NCBI GenBank assembly: GCA_030731695.1
Contig: JANQTK010000354.1
Span: 1-9,670 of the forward strand
Origin: Polaribacter sp.
Lineage (GTDB): Bacteria; Bacteroidota; Bacteroidia; Flavobacteriales; Flavobacteriaceae
Length of the DNA: 9,670 bases
Direction: 5' to 3'
The notes under the pieces were generated by a model. That model saw nothing but the letters and a program-made list of their open reading frames with translations, was not told the DNA's origin and did not search any database. This document shows, one piece after another, positions 1-6,948 of this stretch (position 1 is the first letter of the stretch; the number at the start of each line of letters is the position of its first letter). The translations under genes and the position numbers were made by a program.

Positions 1-584
1 AAATAGTCTTTATCATTCAATTTTGCATGGCTTGACACATTTGGGCAACTTACATTTAATACAAAATAATCCACAAAAGGGTGCAATTCTTGAAAACATT
101 CTAGATAATCAGCAGTATAATTTTCTGGCAAGGTTTGGGTATTTTTCCCAATATTTCCGCCAATAATTACCTTGTGTTTGTTATTTTTTAATTGTTTAAT
201 GACTGCTTCTAATCCATGATTATTGAAACCCATTCTGTTGATGATTCCTTGATCTTCTTTCAAACGAAACAAACGTTTTTTCGGGTTTCCTTCTTGTCCT
301 TTTGGAGTTACAGTCCCAATTTCAATAAAACCAAATCCAAAATCAGCCAATTCGTTATATAAAACCGCATTTTTATCAAAACCTGCTGCCAAACCTACTG
401 GATTTTTAAATGTAAGTCCGAATAATTTTCGTTCTAATTTTACATCATTTAATTGATAATAACTTCTAAACAAACTAGAAAAAAAAGGAATTTTTGATAA
501 AAATCCAATGAGAGAAAAGGTAAAATAATGTACTTTCTCAGGATCAAAAAGAAATAAAATTGGTCTTATAACATTCTTATACAT
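1..584 (-). CDS. pyrD: Dihydroorotate dehydrogenase (quinone), class 2 type, N-terminal part
   Basis: This enzyme oxidises dihydroorotate to orotate, the fourth step of pyrimidine synthesis, and class 2 members pass electrons to membrane quinones. My reading of the minus strand from the ATG at 584 gives 194 full codons before the window edge; about 150 residues of a usual ~340 are missing. The first ~45 residues (MYKNVIRPILFLFDPEKVHY onward) match the class 2 membrane-associating helical extension, which fixes the start, since the next Met is residue 118. The FMN-barrel motifs follow: GLAAGFDKN (64-72), the IGTVTPK strand (89-95), INRMGFNN (115-122), GGNIGKN (142-148) and NVSCPNV (177-183). 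The catalytic-base position (Ser in NISSPN of E. coli PyrD) is Cys180 here, as in class 1 enzymes. The gene lies 42 nt after pheT on the same strand, but a terminator separates them. Family is certain; class 2 rests on the N-terminus. Confidence 0.95.
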   Translation of the reverse strand, partial: MYKNVIRPILFLFDPEKVHYFTFSLIGFLSKIPFFSSLFRSYYQLNDVKLERKLFGLTFKNPVGLAAGFDKNAVLYNELADFGFGFIEIGTVTPKGQEGNPKKRLFRLKEDQGIINRMGFNNHGLEAVIKQLKNNKHKVIIGGNIGKNTQTLPENYTADYLECFQELHPFVDYFVLNVSCPNVSSHAKLNDKDY

Positions 585-589
585 ATGTT

Positions 590-597
590 CAAATATA
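590..597 (-). promoter_or_regulatory. Possible -7 box (TATATTTG) before pyrD
   Basis: On the minus strand TATATTTG matches the Bacteroidota TAnnTTTG element and lies 5 nt before the pyrD ATG. A start point 5-7 nt downstream would give a nearly leaderless mRNA. No TTG is found 17-23 nt upstream; that region is the terminator stem. This is therefore a half-match only, and in AT-rich DNA it may be chance. Confidence 0.3.
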
Positions 598-621
598 AAA
601 AAAAGCTCCTATTTGGAGCTT
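597..621 (-). terminator. Intrinsic terminator of pheT
   Basis: Read on the minus strand, AAGCTCC (621-615), a 5-nt loop AAATA, and GGAGCTT (609-603) form a perfect 7-bp hairpin. It runs into a block of eight T (604-597). It starts 5 nt after the pheT stop, the standard place for a Rho-independent terminator. It ends only 12 nt before the pyrD start, so read-through here would also decide how much pyrD is transcribed from the pheT side. Confidence 0.88.
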
Positions 622-626
622 ATAAA

Positions 627-3053
627 TTATCGCAAAACTGCGTTCAAATTTTTCTCAAACGTTTGTTGTAATTTTTGCATGATTTTTTCAATTTGCTTTT
701 CTTCCAAAGTTTTTGATTCATCTTGCAATACAAAACTTACAGCGTACGATTTTTTTCCTTCTGGTAAATTGCTTCCTTCATAAACATCAAACAAATCAAC
801 CTCTTTTAATAGATTTTTCTCTGATTGAAAAGCCAAATTATACACTTCTTTAAATTCAGTTTTTGAATCTAATAACAAGGCTAAATCTCTTTTTACTAAT
901 GGAAATTTTGGTAATTCTTGTACTTTAAAATTTTGGTTATTTGATGATTTCAATACATTTTCCCATTTGAAATCAGCAAACAATACTTCTTGTTTGATAC
1001 CAAATTCTTTTATAATAGTTCGTTTTACTACTCCAAAATCAACCAAAATTGTTTTTCCTAAACTCAAAGAAATTCCTTCTGAAAACACATCATTTTTAGT
1101 TGGACTATTTTTCAAATTGTTCAATCCTAAACGAGATAAAATAGCTGTAACTACTCCTTTCAAATAGAAAAAGTCAGTTGCTCTCGTATTCGCATTCCAA
1201 GAATCTTTGGTTCTATTTCCAGTAACAAAAAGTGTTAGGTGTTTTTCTTCTGTATAACCATTATCAAAATTGTGATAGGTTTTTCCAAATTCAAACAATT
1301 TCAAAGAACTATTTTTTCTGTTAATATTGTAATTTACTGACTCTAATCCACTGAACAACAATGATTGACGAAGTACACTTAAATCATTACTCAAAGGATT
1401 TAAAATACTTACATTCGCGTTATCTTGTAGGTTTTCGCTAAGCTTTATGTACGAACTTTTTGTTAAAGAATTCGCCATGGTTTCATAAAAACCCAATGAA
1501 GTCAGCTGATTTGCAACACTGTTTTCTACTTTAATTTCATCGTTTTTATCAAACGAAATTGAGGTATTTAATTTGTATGAAAATTCAATATTATTGTATC
1601 CATATACTCGTAAAATTTCTTCAATTATGTCAGCTTCACGTTGAACATCTGTTCTGTAAGACGGAATTGTCAATCCTAAACCTCCTTCAGTTTCGCTGTT
1701 AATTTTGATTTCTAAAGAAGCTAAAATATTTTTAATAGTATCTTTTGAAATTACCTGACCAATCAATCGAAATGCATTTTCGTAAGATAAAAATACTTGA
1801 TAATCTTCAATTTTATCAGGATAAAAATCAGAAATATCAGAAGTTATTTTTCCTCCTGCAAATTCTTCAATCAATAAAGCAGCTCTTTTAAGCGCATATT
1901 TTGTCATGTTGATATCAATTCCTCTTTCAAATCTAAAAGAAGCATCTGTATTTAAACCATGACGTTTTGCTGATTTTCTGATTGAAATAGGATTAAAAAA
2001 CGCACTTTCTAAAAAAATTGAGGTAGTATTTTCAGAAACACCCGAATTGATTCCTCCAAAAACTCCTCCTAAACACATCGGAATTTCATTGGCATCGCAA
2101 ATCATGATATCCTCACTTGAAAGTGTTCTTTCAACACCATCTAAAGTGGTGAACTTTGTTCCTTCAGCAAGCGTTTTTACAATGATCTTATTTCCTGTAA
2201 TTTTTTGAGCATCAAAAGCATGCAAAGGTTGTCCTAATTCGTGCATTACATAATTTGTAATGTCAACCACATTATTTTTAGGAGTAATTCCAATGGATTT
2301 TAATCTATTTTGAATCCATTTTGGAGATTCTTTAATTTTAATATCTGATAAGGTAATTCCGCAATAACGAGGTGCCAATTCTTTATTAGGAATCTCAACT
2401 TCAATACGAGCAGTTCTTTCATCTACGTGAAAATCACTTACAGATGGAGAAATCAACTCTAATTTTAAATCACGTTGAATCAAACCAGCTCGCAAATCTC
2501 TTGCAACACCATAATGACTCATAGCATCAGATCTATTGGGTGTTAAACCAATCTCAAAAACATAATCTGTTTGGATATCAAATACTTTTGCAGCAGGGGT
2601 TCCTGGCACTAATGAAGTGTCTAAAATTAGAATTCCATCATGACTTTTTCCCAATCCAATTTCGTCTTCAGCACAAATCATTCCATGACTTTCTTCACCT
2701 CTGATTTTACTTTTTGTGATTACAAAAGATTCCCCTTTTTCAGTATATAAAGTTGTTCCAACAGTGGCAACAGGTACTTTTTGACCAGCAGCAACATTGG
2801 GAGCACCACACACAATTTGAACAGGAATTCCATCGCCTAAATCAACTGTGGTAATTTTTAATTTATCTGCATTAGGATGTTGAATACACGTTAAAACCTC
2901 ACCAACAACAATTCCTTCCAAACTTCCTTTAATCGATTCTACTTTTTCAATTCCTTCAACTTCCAAACCTAAATCAGTCAACAATTCTCCCGTTTTAGAT
3001 GCTTCCCAGCTTACATTCAAAAATTGTTGCAACCAATTGTATGATATTTTCAT
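627..3053 (-). CDS. pheT: Phenylalanyl-tRNA synthetase beta subunit
   Basis: PheT pairs with PheS in the (alpha-beta)2 enzyme that charges tRNA-Phe. It carries tRNA binding and the editing domain that clears Tyr-tRNA-Phe. The 808 residues match the usual bacterial length of about 800. In order: the N-terminal MKISYNWL block; an EMAP-type tRNA-binding OB fold (~40-150) with HPNADKL (59-65), CGAPN (82-86) and GMICAEDE (124-131); TPNRSDAMS (171-179); the B3/B4 editing region (~215-395) with VVDITNYVMHELGQPLHAFD (262-281), LGGVFGG (328-334) and HGLNTDASFRFERGID (365-380); the B5 domain (~410-485) ending in READIIEEILRVYGY (472-486); a catalytic-like core; and a C-terminal FDX-ACB anticodon-binding domain (~715-808) starting PKFPLVKRDLALLLD. 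The ATG at 3053 gives the family N-terminus. pheS is not next to it: the upstream neighbour is divergent and unrelated, so pheS must lie elsewhere. Confidence 0.98.
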   Translation of the reverse strand: MKISYNWLQQFLNVSWEASKTGELLTDLGLEVEGIEKVESIKGSLEGIVVGEVLTCIQHPNADKLKITTVDLGDGIPVQIVCGAPNVAAGQKVPVATVGTTLYTEKGESFVITKSKIRGEESHGMICAEDEIGLGKSHDGILILDTSLVPGTPAAKVFDIQTDYVFEIGLTPNRSDAMSHYGVARDLRAGLIQRDLKLELISPSVSDFHVDERTARIEVEIPNKELAPRYCGITLSDIKIKESPKWIQNRLKSIGITPKNNVVDITNYVMHELGQPLHAFDAQKITGNKIIVKTLAEGTKFTTLDGVERTLSSEDIMICDANEIPMCLGGVFGGINSGVSENTTSIFLESAFFNPISIRKSAKRHGLNTDASFRFERGIDINMTKYALKRAALLIEEFAGGKITSDISDFYPDKIEDYQVFLSYENAFRLIGQVISKDTIKNILASLEIKINSETEGGLGLTIPSYRTDVQREADIIEEILRVYGYNNIEFSYKLNTSISFDKNDEIKVENSVANQLTSLGFYETMANSLTKSSYIKLSENLQDNANVSILNPLSNDLSVLRQSLLFSGLESVNYNINRKNSSLKLFEFGKTYHNFDNGYTEEKHLTLFVTGNRTKDSWNANTRATDFFYLKGVVTAILSRLGLNNLKNSPTKNDVFSEGISLSLGKTILVDFGVVKRTIIKEFGIKQEVLFADFKWENVLKSSNNQNFKVQELPKFPLVKRDLALLLDSKTEFKEVYNLAFQSEKNLLKEVDLFDVYEGSNLPEGKKSYAVSFVLQDESKTLEEKQIEKIMQKLQQTFEKNLNAVLR

Positions 3054-3078
3054 AATCTCTTTTTGAGTTTTTCTGGCG

Positions 3079-3086
3079 CAAATTTA
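3079..3086 (-). promoter_or_regulatory. Possible -7 box (TAAATTTG) for pheT
   Basis: The minus strand carries TAAATTTG, a full match to TAnnTTTG, 25 nt before the pheT ATG. The expected start point would leave a leader of about 20 nt. The only nearby TTG on this strand (3098-3100) is 11 nt upstream, too close for the usual 17-23 nt spacing. The call therefore rests on one box and on position in the divergent intergenic region. I saw no T-box-like leader or Phe-rich leader peptide. Confidence 0.33.
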
Positions 3087-3220
3087 AGTATTTTAATCAA
3101 CTTATCTTTGAATATTTTTGAAAGTTAAGTTGCTTTCAGGCGAAAAAACACAAAAAATATTTACTCAAAATCCAATTCGAAAAAGAAAATTTGCATAACA
3201 TTAAATTCACTTTAATTTAA

Positions 3221-3228
3221 TACTTTTG
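3221..3228 (+). promoter_or_regulatory. Possible -7 box (TACTTTTG) for the LTA-synthase-like gene
   Basis: TACTTTTG is a full match to TAnnTTTG. It lies 14 nt before the ATG at 3243 and is identical to the box found before ndk. The nearest upstream TTG (3191-3193) is 27 nt away, longer than the usual spacing, so the -33 element is uncertain. It would give a very short leader of about 8 nt. Confidence 0.42.
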
Positions 3229-3242
3229 AGCTTTCAAACTAG

Positions 3243-5243
3243 ATGTTAAAAATGCCAAACTATATAAAGTATATTTTTAAAAATGTACTTTTTCTTTTTA
3301 TGTACGTTACAATCTTTCGATTGTTATTTTATTTTTTTGCTCTTGATACGACCAGTTTTGATTCATCCGAATTAAAGAATGCCTTTTTCTTAGGATTGAG
3401 GTTTGATTTAAAATTGGCCGCTTTAGTAGTATTTCCAATTGCAGTCTTAATCTTAATTCTTAATAATCGATTTTTCACAAAACCCATTTTTAAAAAGATT
3501 GCATTATTTTATTGGGTTTTTTTCTATGTTGTAATTACAATTTTTTACTTATTTGATTTTGGATTTTATAATTATTTAAACACAAGAATTGATGCAACTG
3601 CGCTTCGTTTTACCACGAATTTAAAAATATCATTGCAAGTAATGGTAGAGAGTTATCCAGTATTTACGGGTCTTTTTGGACTGTTAATTCTTGGGATACT
3701 CATTTATAAATTTAGCAATTGGCAATATAAAAATGATGCGAAAAATAGTATAGTGCTTTCTATTAAGAAAAAAAGTATCTATTTTGTAAGCACAATTATT
3801 TTGCTCTCTTTTTTCATTTACAACAGTTTTACGCACTATCCTTTGCGTTGGAGCCAAGCCTTTTTCTCAAAAAATATTGCCATCAACCAATTCGCATTGA
3901 ATCCGGTTTTATACTTTTTTGATAGTTTCGCTTTTAGAAGCGAAGGTGTTGATTTAGAGAATTTTAAAAAATATTATCCAATTATTTCAGAAAATTTACA
4001 TTTACCAAAAGACAAAATTTCTTTTGAAAGAAAAATGGTTTTCAACAATTCATCAACTGAAAAAATGAATGTTGTTTTTGTAATGCTAGAATCTTTAGGA
4101 GTAAAACCTCTAGGATATTATGGAAATGCAGCAAACGCTTCACCACATATTGATTCTTTATTGAGAAAAAGTATTCATTTTTCAAACTTTTATGTGCACA
4201 AATCTGGAACAGCAGCCAGTGTTTTTTCGAGTGTTACTGGCTTGCCAGATGTAGATGATATCAATACAGCCTCAAGAAATCCTATGATTATAGATCAACG
4301 AATTCTGTTTGATCAATTTGATGGTTATGAAAAATTGTATTTGATTGGAGGAAGTGCTAATTGGGCAAATATCAGAGGGATTTTTCAGGCGAATATTGCA
4401 GGTCTTCAAATTTTTGAAGAAGGAAGTTATGAAATGGAAAACAGAGCTGATGTTTGGGGAATTGACGATTATGAATTATTCAAAGAATCTGATGAAGAAT
4501 TTAAAAAATTGCATGAACAGAAAAAACCTTTTGTAGCTTATATACAAACAGCTTCAAATCACATTCCATTTACAGTTCCTGATGAAAAAGATGAATTTAA
4601 ACCACTTTCTAAAGATTCAATTTCAACAGATATATTAGAAAAATCAGGATTCAAATCTATTGAACAACTCAATGCTTTGCGTTATTTAGATTTTAATGTT
4701 GGGAAGTTTTTACAAAGAGCAAAAAAATCAGGCTATTATGACAATACCGTTTTTGTATTCTTTGGCGATCATAATACTTCCATGAATCCAACTGAAAAAT
4801 ATTCAAAAGAATATGACTTAAACATTCAATTACAACATGTACCTTTTATCATTCATGCTCCAAAATTAGTAGCTCCTATTGAAATAAAAACATACGGAAA
4901 ATTGATTGATTTATTTCCAACAGTAATGAGTTTGATGAATATCAACCACACAAATTATACTTTAGGAAGGAATCTTTTAGATCCATTTGCTGCAAAAGAT
5001 TCTTTTTCATTTGTGTATTTAAGAATGAATGGCGAACCAACAATTGGAATACTGAAAGATAGTTTATACTTTTCTAAAACCTTGGTAACCAAGACAAAAG
5101 GCTTGTTTGATTTGAGAACAAAAACGATGGATGATCTATCTAAAATGGATTCTATAAAGGCGTCACAAATGGATAGTTTGTTGATGGCTTATTATCATTC
5201 AACTAAATACTTGTATTTTAATAATAAAAAATTAGTCCATTAA
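3243..5243 (+). CDS. LTA synthase/sulfatase-family membrane phosphotransferase or hydrolase
   Basis: A 666-residue inner-membrane enzyme of the alkaline phosphatase superfamily with the LtaS layout. About five N-terminal membrane segments (roughly 12-36, 57-75, 86-106, 138-157, 179-196) precede an extracytoplasmic sulfatase domain (~274-600). Visible metal-site and nucleophile candidates are Glu283 in NVVFVMLES, Thr323 in KSGTAAS (equivalent to the LtaS catalytic Thr), DVWGIDD (403-409), His440 in ASNHIPF, and Asp509-His510 in FFGDHN. All key elements are present, so it should be active. LtaS uses phosphatidylglycerol to build polyglycerolphosphate, and related OpgB and EptA enzymes add phosphoglycerol or phosphoethanolamine to glycans or lipid A. 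A Gram-negative host lacks classical LTA, so the acceptor is unknown; envelope glycan or lipid modification is inferred. The start may be Met1 or Met4 (3252). The 3' end overlaps the convergent PAP2 gene by 12 nt. Confidence 0.9.
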   Translation: MLKMPNYIKYIFKNVLFLFMYVTIFRLLFYFFALDTTSFDSSELKNAFFLGLRFDLKLAALVVFPIAVLILILNNRFFTKPIFKKIALFYWVFFYVVITIFYLFDFGFYNYLNTRIDATALRFTTNLKISLQVMVESYPVFTGLFGLLILGILIYKFSNWQYKNDAKNSIVLSIKKKSIYFVSTIILLSFFIYNSFTHYPLRWSQAFFSKNIAINQFALNPVLYFFDSFAFRSEGVDLENFKKYYPIISENLHLPKDKISFERKMVFNNSSTEKMNVVFVMLESLGVKPLGYYGNAANASPHIDSLLRKSIHFSNFYVHKSGTAASVFSSVTGLPDVDDINTASRNPMIIDQRILFDQFDGYEKLYLIGGSANWANIRGIFQANIAGLQIFEEGSYEMENRADVWGIDDYELFKESDEEFKKLHEQKKPFVAYIQTASNHIPFTVPDEKDEFKPLSKDSISTDILEKSGFKSIEQLNALRYLDFNVGKFLQRAKKSGYYDNTVFVFFGDHNTSMNPTEKYSKEYDLNIQLQHVPFIIHAPKLVAPIEIKTYGKLIDLFPTVMSLMNINHTNYTLGRNLLDPFAAKDSFSFVYLRMNGEPTIGILKDSLYFSKTLVTKTKGLFDLRTKTMDDLSKMDSIKASQMDSLLMAYYHSTKYLYFNNKKLVH

Positions 5244-5250
5244 TTTTTTA
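5225..5250. terminator. Symmetric A/T hairpin at the convergent gene ends
   Basis: TAAAAAATTA (5225-5234), a 6-nt loop GTCCAT, and TAATTTTTTA (5241-5250) form a perfect 10-bp inverted repeat made only of A and T. Each arm holds one gene's stop codon: the plus-strand TAA is 5241-5243 and the minus-strand TAA is 5234-5232. Both transcripts therefore end translation inside the hairpin and then meet a U-run. It sits where a bidirectional terminator is needed, but it has no GC core, so its strength is doubtful. Confidence 0.45.
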
Positions 5251-5792
5251 AAAACTAGGCTAAATAACTTGTAGTAAATTATCGCAAAAATTGTTCCTGC
5301 AATAAAGCCTGTTAAAATATCTAAAGGAAAATGTACTCCTAAATAAATTCTGCTATACCCAAAAATCAATGGGAAAAGCAACAAGAAATAGGTGTTCTTG
5401 TAGTGATTCCTTAATATAAGGATGATAAAAACCGTAAAAAAAGTAGACGTTGTTGCGTGACCTGAAGTAAAACTAAAACTTTGGGGCTGAATAAAATTGC
5501 GTAATAAATGATTTATTTCTGGATCATTGTTTGGTCGCAATCTTTGAAAGTAATCTTTAATAAGGTTTGTAAATTGATCAGAAAATGCCACTAAAACTAT
5601 GATTGAAAAAACAATAAATCCTCCTTTTTTAAGTCCAAATGTTTTAAAAATCATGTAAAAAATAAGAAGGAACAATGGAGTCCAGTAAAATTGCTTAGTT
5701 ATTAACAACCAAAACGAATCCCATTGTTCACTTCCTAAATTGTTTAAGAAAATGAGAAGCTCTTTATCTTTTTGTATAAGAATTTCTAACAA
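5232..5792 (-). CDS. PAP2-family membrane lipid phosphatase, TTG start
   Basis: A 186-residue integral membrane phosphatase of the type 2 phosphatidic acid phosphatase family. The full three-part signature is visible: K79-x6-R86-P87 (KDYFQRLRP), S110-G111-H112 (FTSGHA) and S147-R148-x3-G152-x-H154-x3-D158 (SRIYLGVHFPLD). The two catalytic histidines and the Asp are intact. Hydrophobic stretches at about 38-50, 57-72, 115-128, 135-146 and 158-180 fit a multi-span protein. Relatives remove phosphate from undecaprenyl pyrophosphate, phosphatidylglycerol phosphate or lipid A; the substrate cannot be read from the sequence. The start is TTG at 5792-5790: the frame has a stop at 5804-5802 upstream, no ATG in between, and its first internal Met is residue 46, inside the fold. 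The upstream gene's TAA ends 1 nt before this TTG, which suggests coupled translation. It is the last gene of the five-gene operon. Confidence 0.92.
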   Translation of the reverse strand: MLEILIQKDKELLIFLNNLGSEQWDSFWLLITKQFYWTPLFLLIFYMIFKTFGLKKGGFIVFSIIVLVAFSDQFTNLIKDYFQRLRPNNDPEINHLLRNFIQPQSFSFTSGHATTSTFFTVFIILILRNHYKNTYFLLLFPLIFGYSRIYLGVHFPLDILTGFIAGTIFAIIYYKLFSLVFKKLMD

Positions 5793-5793
5793 A

Positions 5794-6948
5794 TTATTTT
5801 TCTATTTCTAATATTTCTACTTCGAAAATCAAATCTGATTTTGCAGGAAAAGGGCCATAAGCTGCCTCACCTAATCCAATGTAATAAGGCACAAATAAGC
5901 GCGCTTTTTCCCCTTCTCTCATCATTCTAACACCTTCTGCGAAACCTGTAATCATTGGTCTTTGTTTATCATCTAAACGAAAAACCAAAGGTCCTCCACT
6001 ATCTTCTGTAGATTGTATTTTTTTACCATCAGCAAGAAATAATGAAAAATGAGCTTTTATTGGCTTAAAATCAACAACTTTTTGTCCTTTTGGATTACTT
6101 TTCAAAACTAAAAATCCTAAACCAGAAGCTGTTTTAACCGCATTTGATTCGTCTAATTTTGTAAAAAAAGCACTTTTATTGACTAAGTATTCATTATATC
6201 TTTTTTCTTCGATAGCATCCTTTATTTTTTGACGTCCTTCTTCTCCTAGTTCAAATTGAACCATTTCCTCATCAAAAACTTTTGGAGCATCAAATTTTTT
6301 GGCATCATCACCAATTCTGATGATTTTAATTTTTTTGATGGTATCAAATTGGACAATTGAGTTTACCACTAAAAGTCGTACAGAATCAATCGCTTTTTTA
6401 AGTTTTAAAGTGTCTGAAAATTGTTTTTTTAGCTCTTTTAATTGTAAAGAATTCACAATAGTTTTGCCAAAAACTGGATGTTTTCCATCCAAGTGTTGAG
6501 ATGGAGTTTTGGTAATAAAAAACTGACTTCCATTGGTATCAGGTCCTGAATTTCCCATGGATAACATCCCATAATCGTTATGAGAATAAATATATTCATT
6601 GGTTTCATCTACTGGAAATTCATCTCCAAAACGATAACCTGGAAACCCTTTTCCAGTTTCTGTTGGATCACCTGCTTGAATGATAAAATTATTTACGACT
6701 CTGTGAAAACGAAGTCCATCATAGTATTTTTTTCCTATAATAGAATCTGGAACTTTGTTATTATTTCCTTCTACTAAAGAAACAAAACTGGCAACTGTCA
6801 TTGGAACATCTTCATAGTACAATTCCAATAAAATATCACCTTTGTTTGTTTGAATTTCTGCATACAAACCATCTTTCAATCCTTCATATTTAGCTGAATT
6901 ACAGCTAAATATGAAAGGAATTAAAAGTAATAGTTTCAAATATTTCAT
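5794..6948 (-). CDS. Cyclophilin-FKBP fusion peptidyl-prolyl isomerase lipoprotein
   Basis: A 384-residue exported protein joining two unrelated prolyl-isomerase folds. Residues 1-16 are a lipoprotein signal ending in the lipobox IFSC with Cys16. A cyclophilin domain (~28-212) shows LRFHRVV (79-85, catalytic Arg83), QAGDP (91-95), GSQFFIT (140-146) and HLDGKHPVFG (152-161). The Trp that binds cyclosporin in human CypA is His152 here. A charged helical linker (~215-275) leads to an FKBP domain (~285-384) with GFAEGVRMMREGEKARLFVP (335-354) and LIFEVEILEIE. Aligned by eye to FKBP12, several pocket residues are changed: Tyr26 to Phe301, Phe36-Asp37 to Ile311-Gln312, and Tyr82 to Leu359. The cyclophilin half therefore looks active and the FKBP half may serve mainly as a chaperone or binding module. 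Such cyclophilin-FKBP fusions are known in some bacteria. The start shares one base with the upstream stop (TAATG). Confidence 0.95.
   Translation of the reverse strand: MKYLKLLLLIPFIFSCNSAKYEGLKDGLYAEIQTNKGDILLELYYEDVPMTVASFVSLVEGNNNKVPDSIIGKKYYDGLRFHRVVNNFIIQAGDPTETGKGFPGYRFGDEFPVDETNEYIYSHNDYGMLSMGNSGPDTNGSQFFITKTPSQHLDGKHPVFGKTIVNSLQLKELKKQFSDTLKLKKAIDSVRLLVVNSIVQFDTIKKIKIIRIGDDAKKFDAPKVFDEEMVQFELGEEGRQKIKDAIEEKRYNEYLVNKSAFFTKLDESNAVKTASGLGFLVLKSNPKGQKVVDFKPIKAHFSLFLADGKKIQSTEDSGGPLVFRLDDKQRPMITGFAEGVRMMREGEKARLFVPYYIGLGEAAYGPFPAKSDLIFEVEILEIEK

Noticed and set aside
967..1167. Plus-strand open frame of 66 codons opposite pheT
   Set aside because: It lies wholly inside the well-supported pheT gene on the other strand and has no recognisable motif. 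Similar frames opposite or within other genes (for example 4345-4536, 6299-6499, 6580-6777, 7770-8003, 8858-9049) were dropped for the same reason.
3119..3138. Inverted repeat TGAAAG-N8-CTTTCA in the pheT divergent region
   Set aside because: Only 6 bp per arm and no relation to a well-supported promoter; too easily found by chance to call an operator.
3054..3242. Possible T-box or Phe leader-peptide control of pheT
   Set aside because: No Phe-rich short frame, no T-box-like conserved segment and no terminator hairpin was seen upstream of pheT on the minus strand.
5225..5250. Short A/T palindrome as a recombination or attachment site
   Set aside because: No integrase, no flanking repeat and no sign of inserted DNA nearby; a terminator or chance explanation is simpler.
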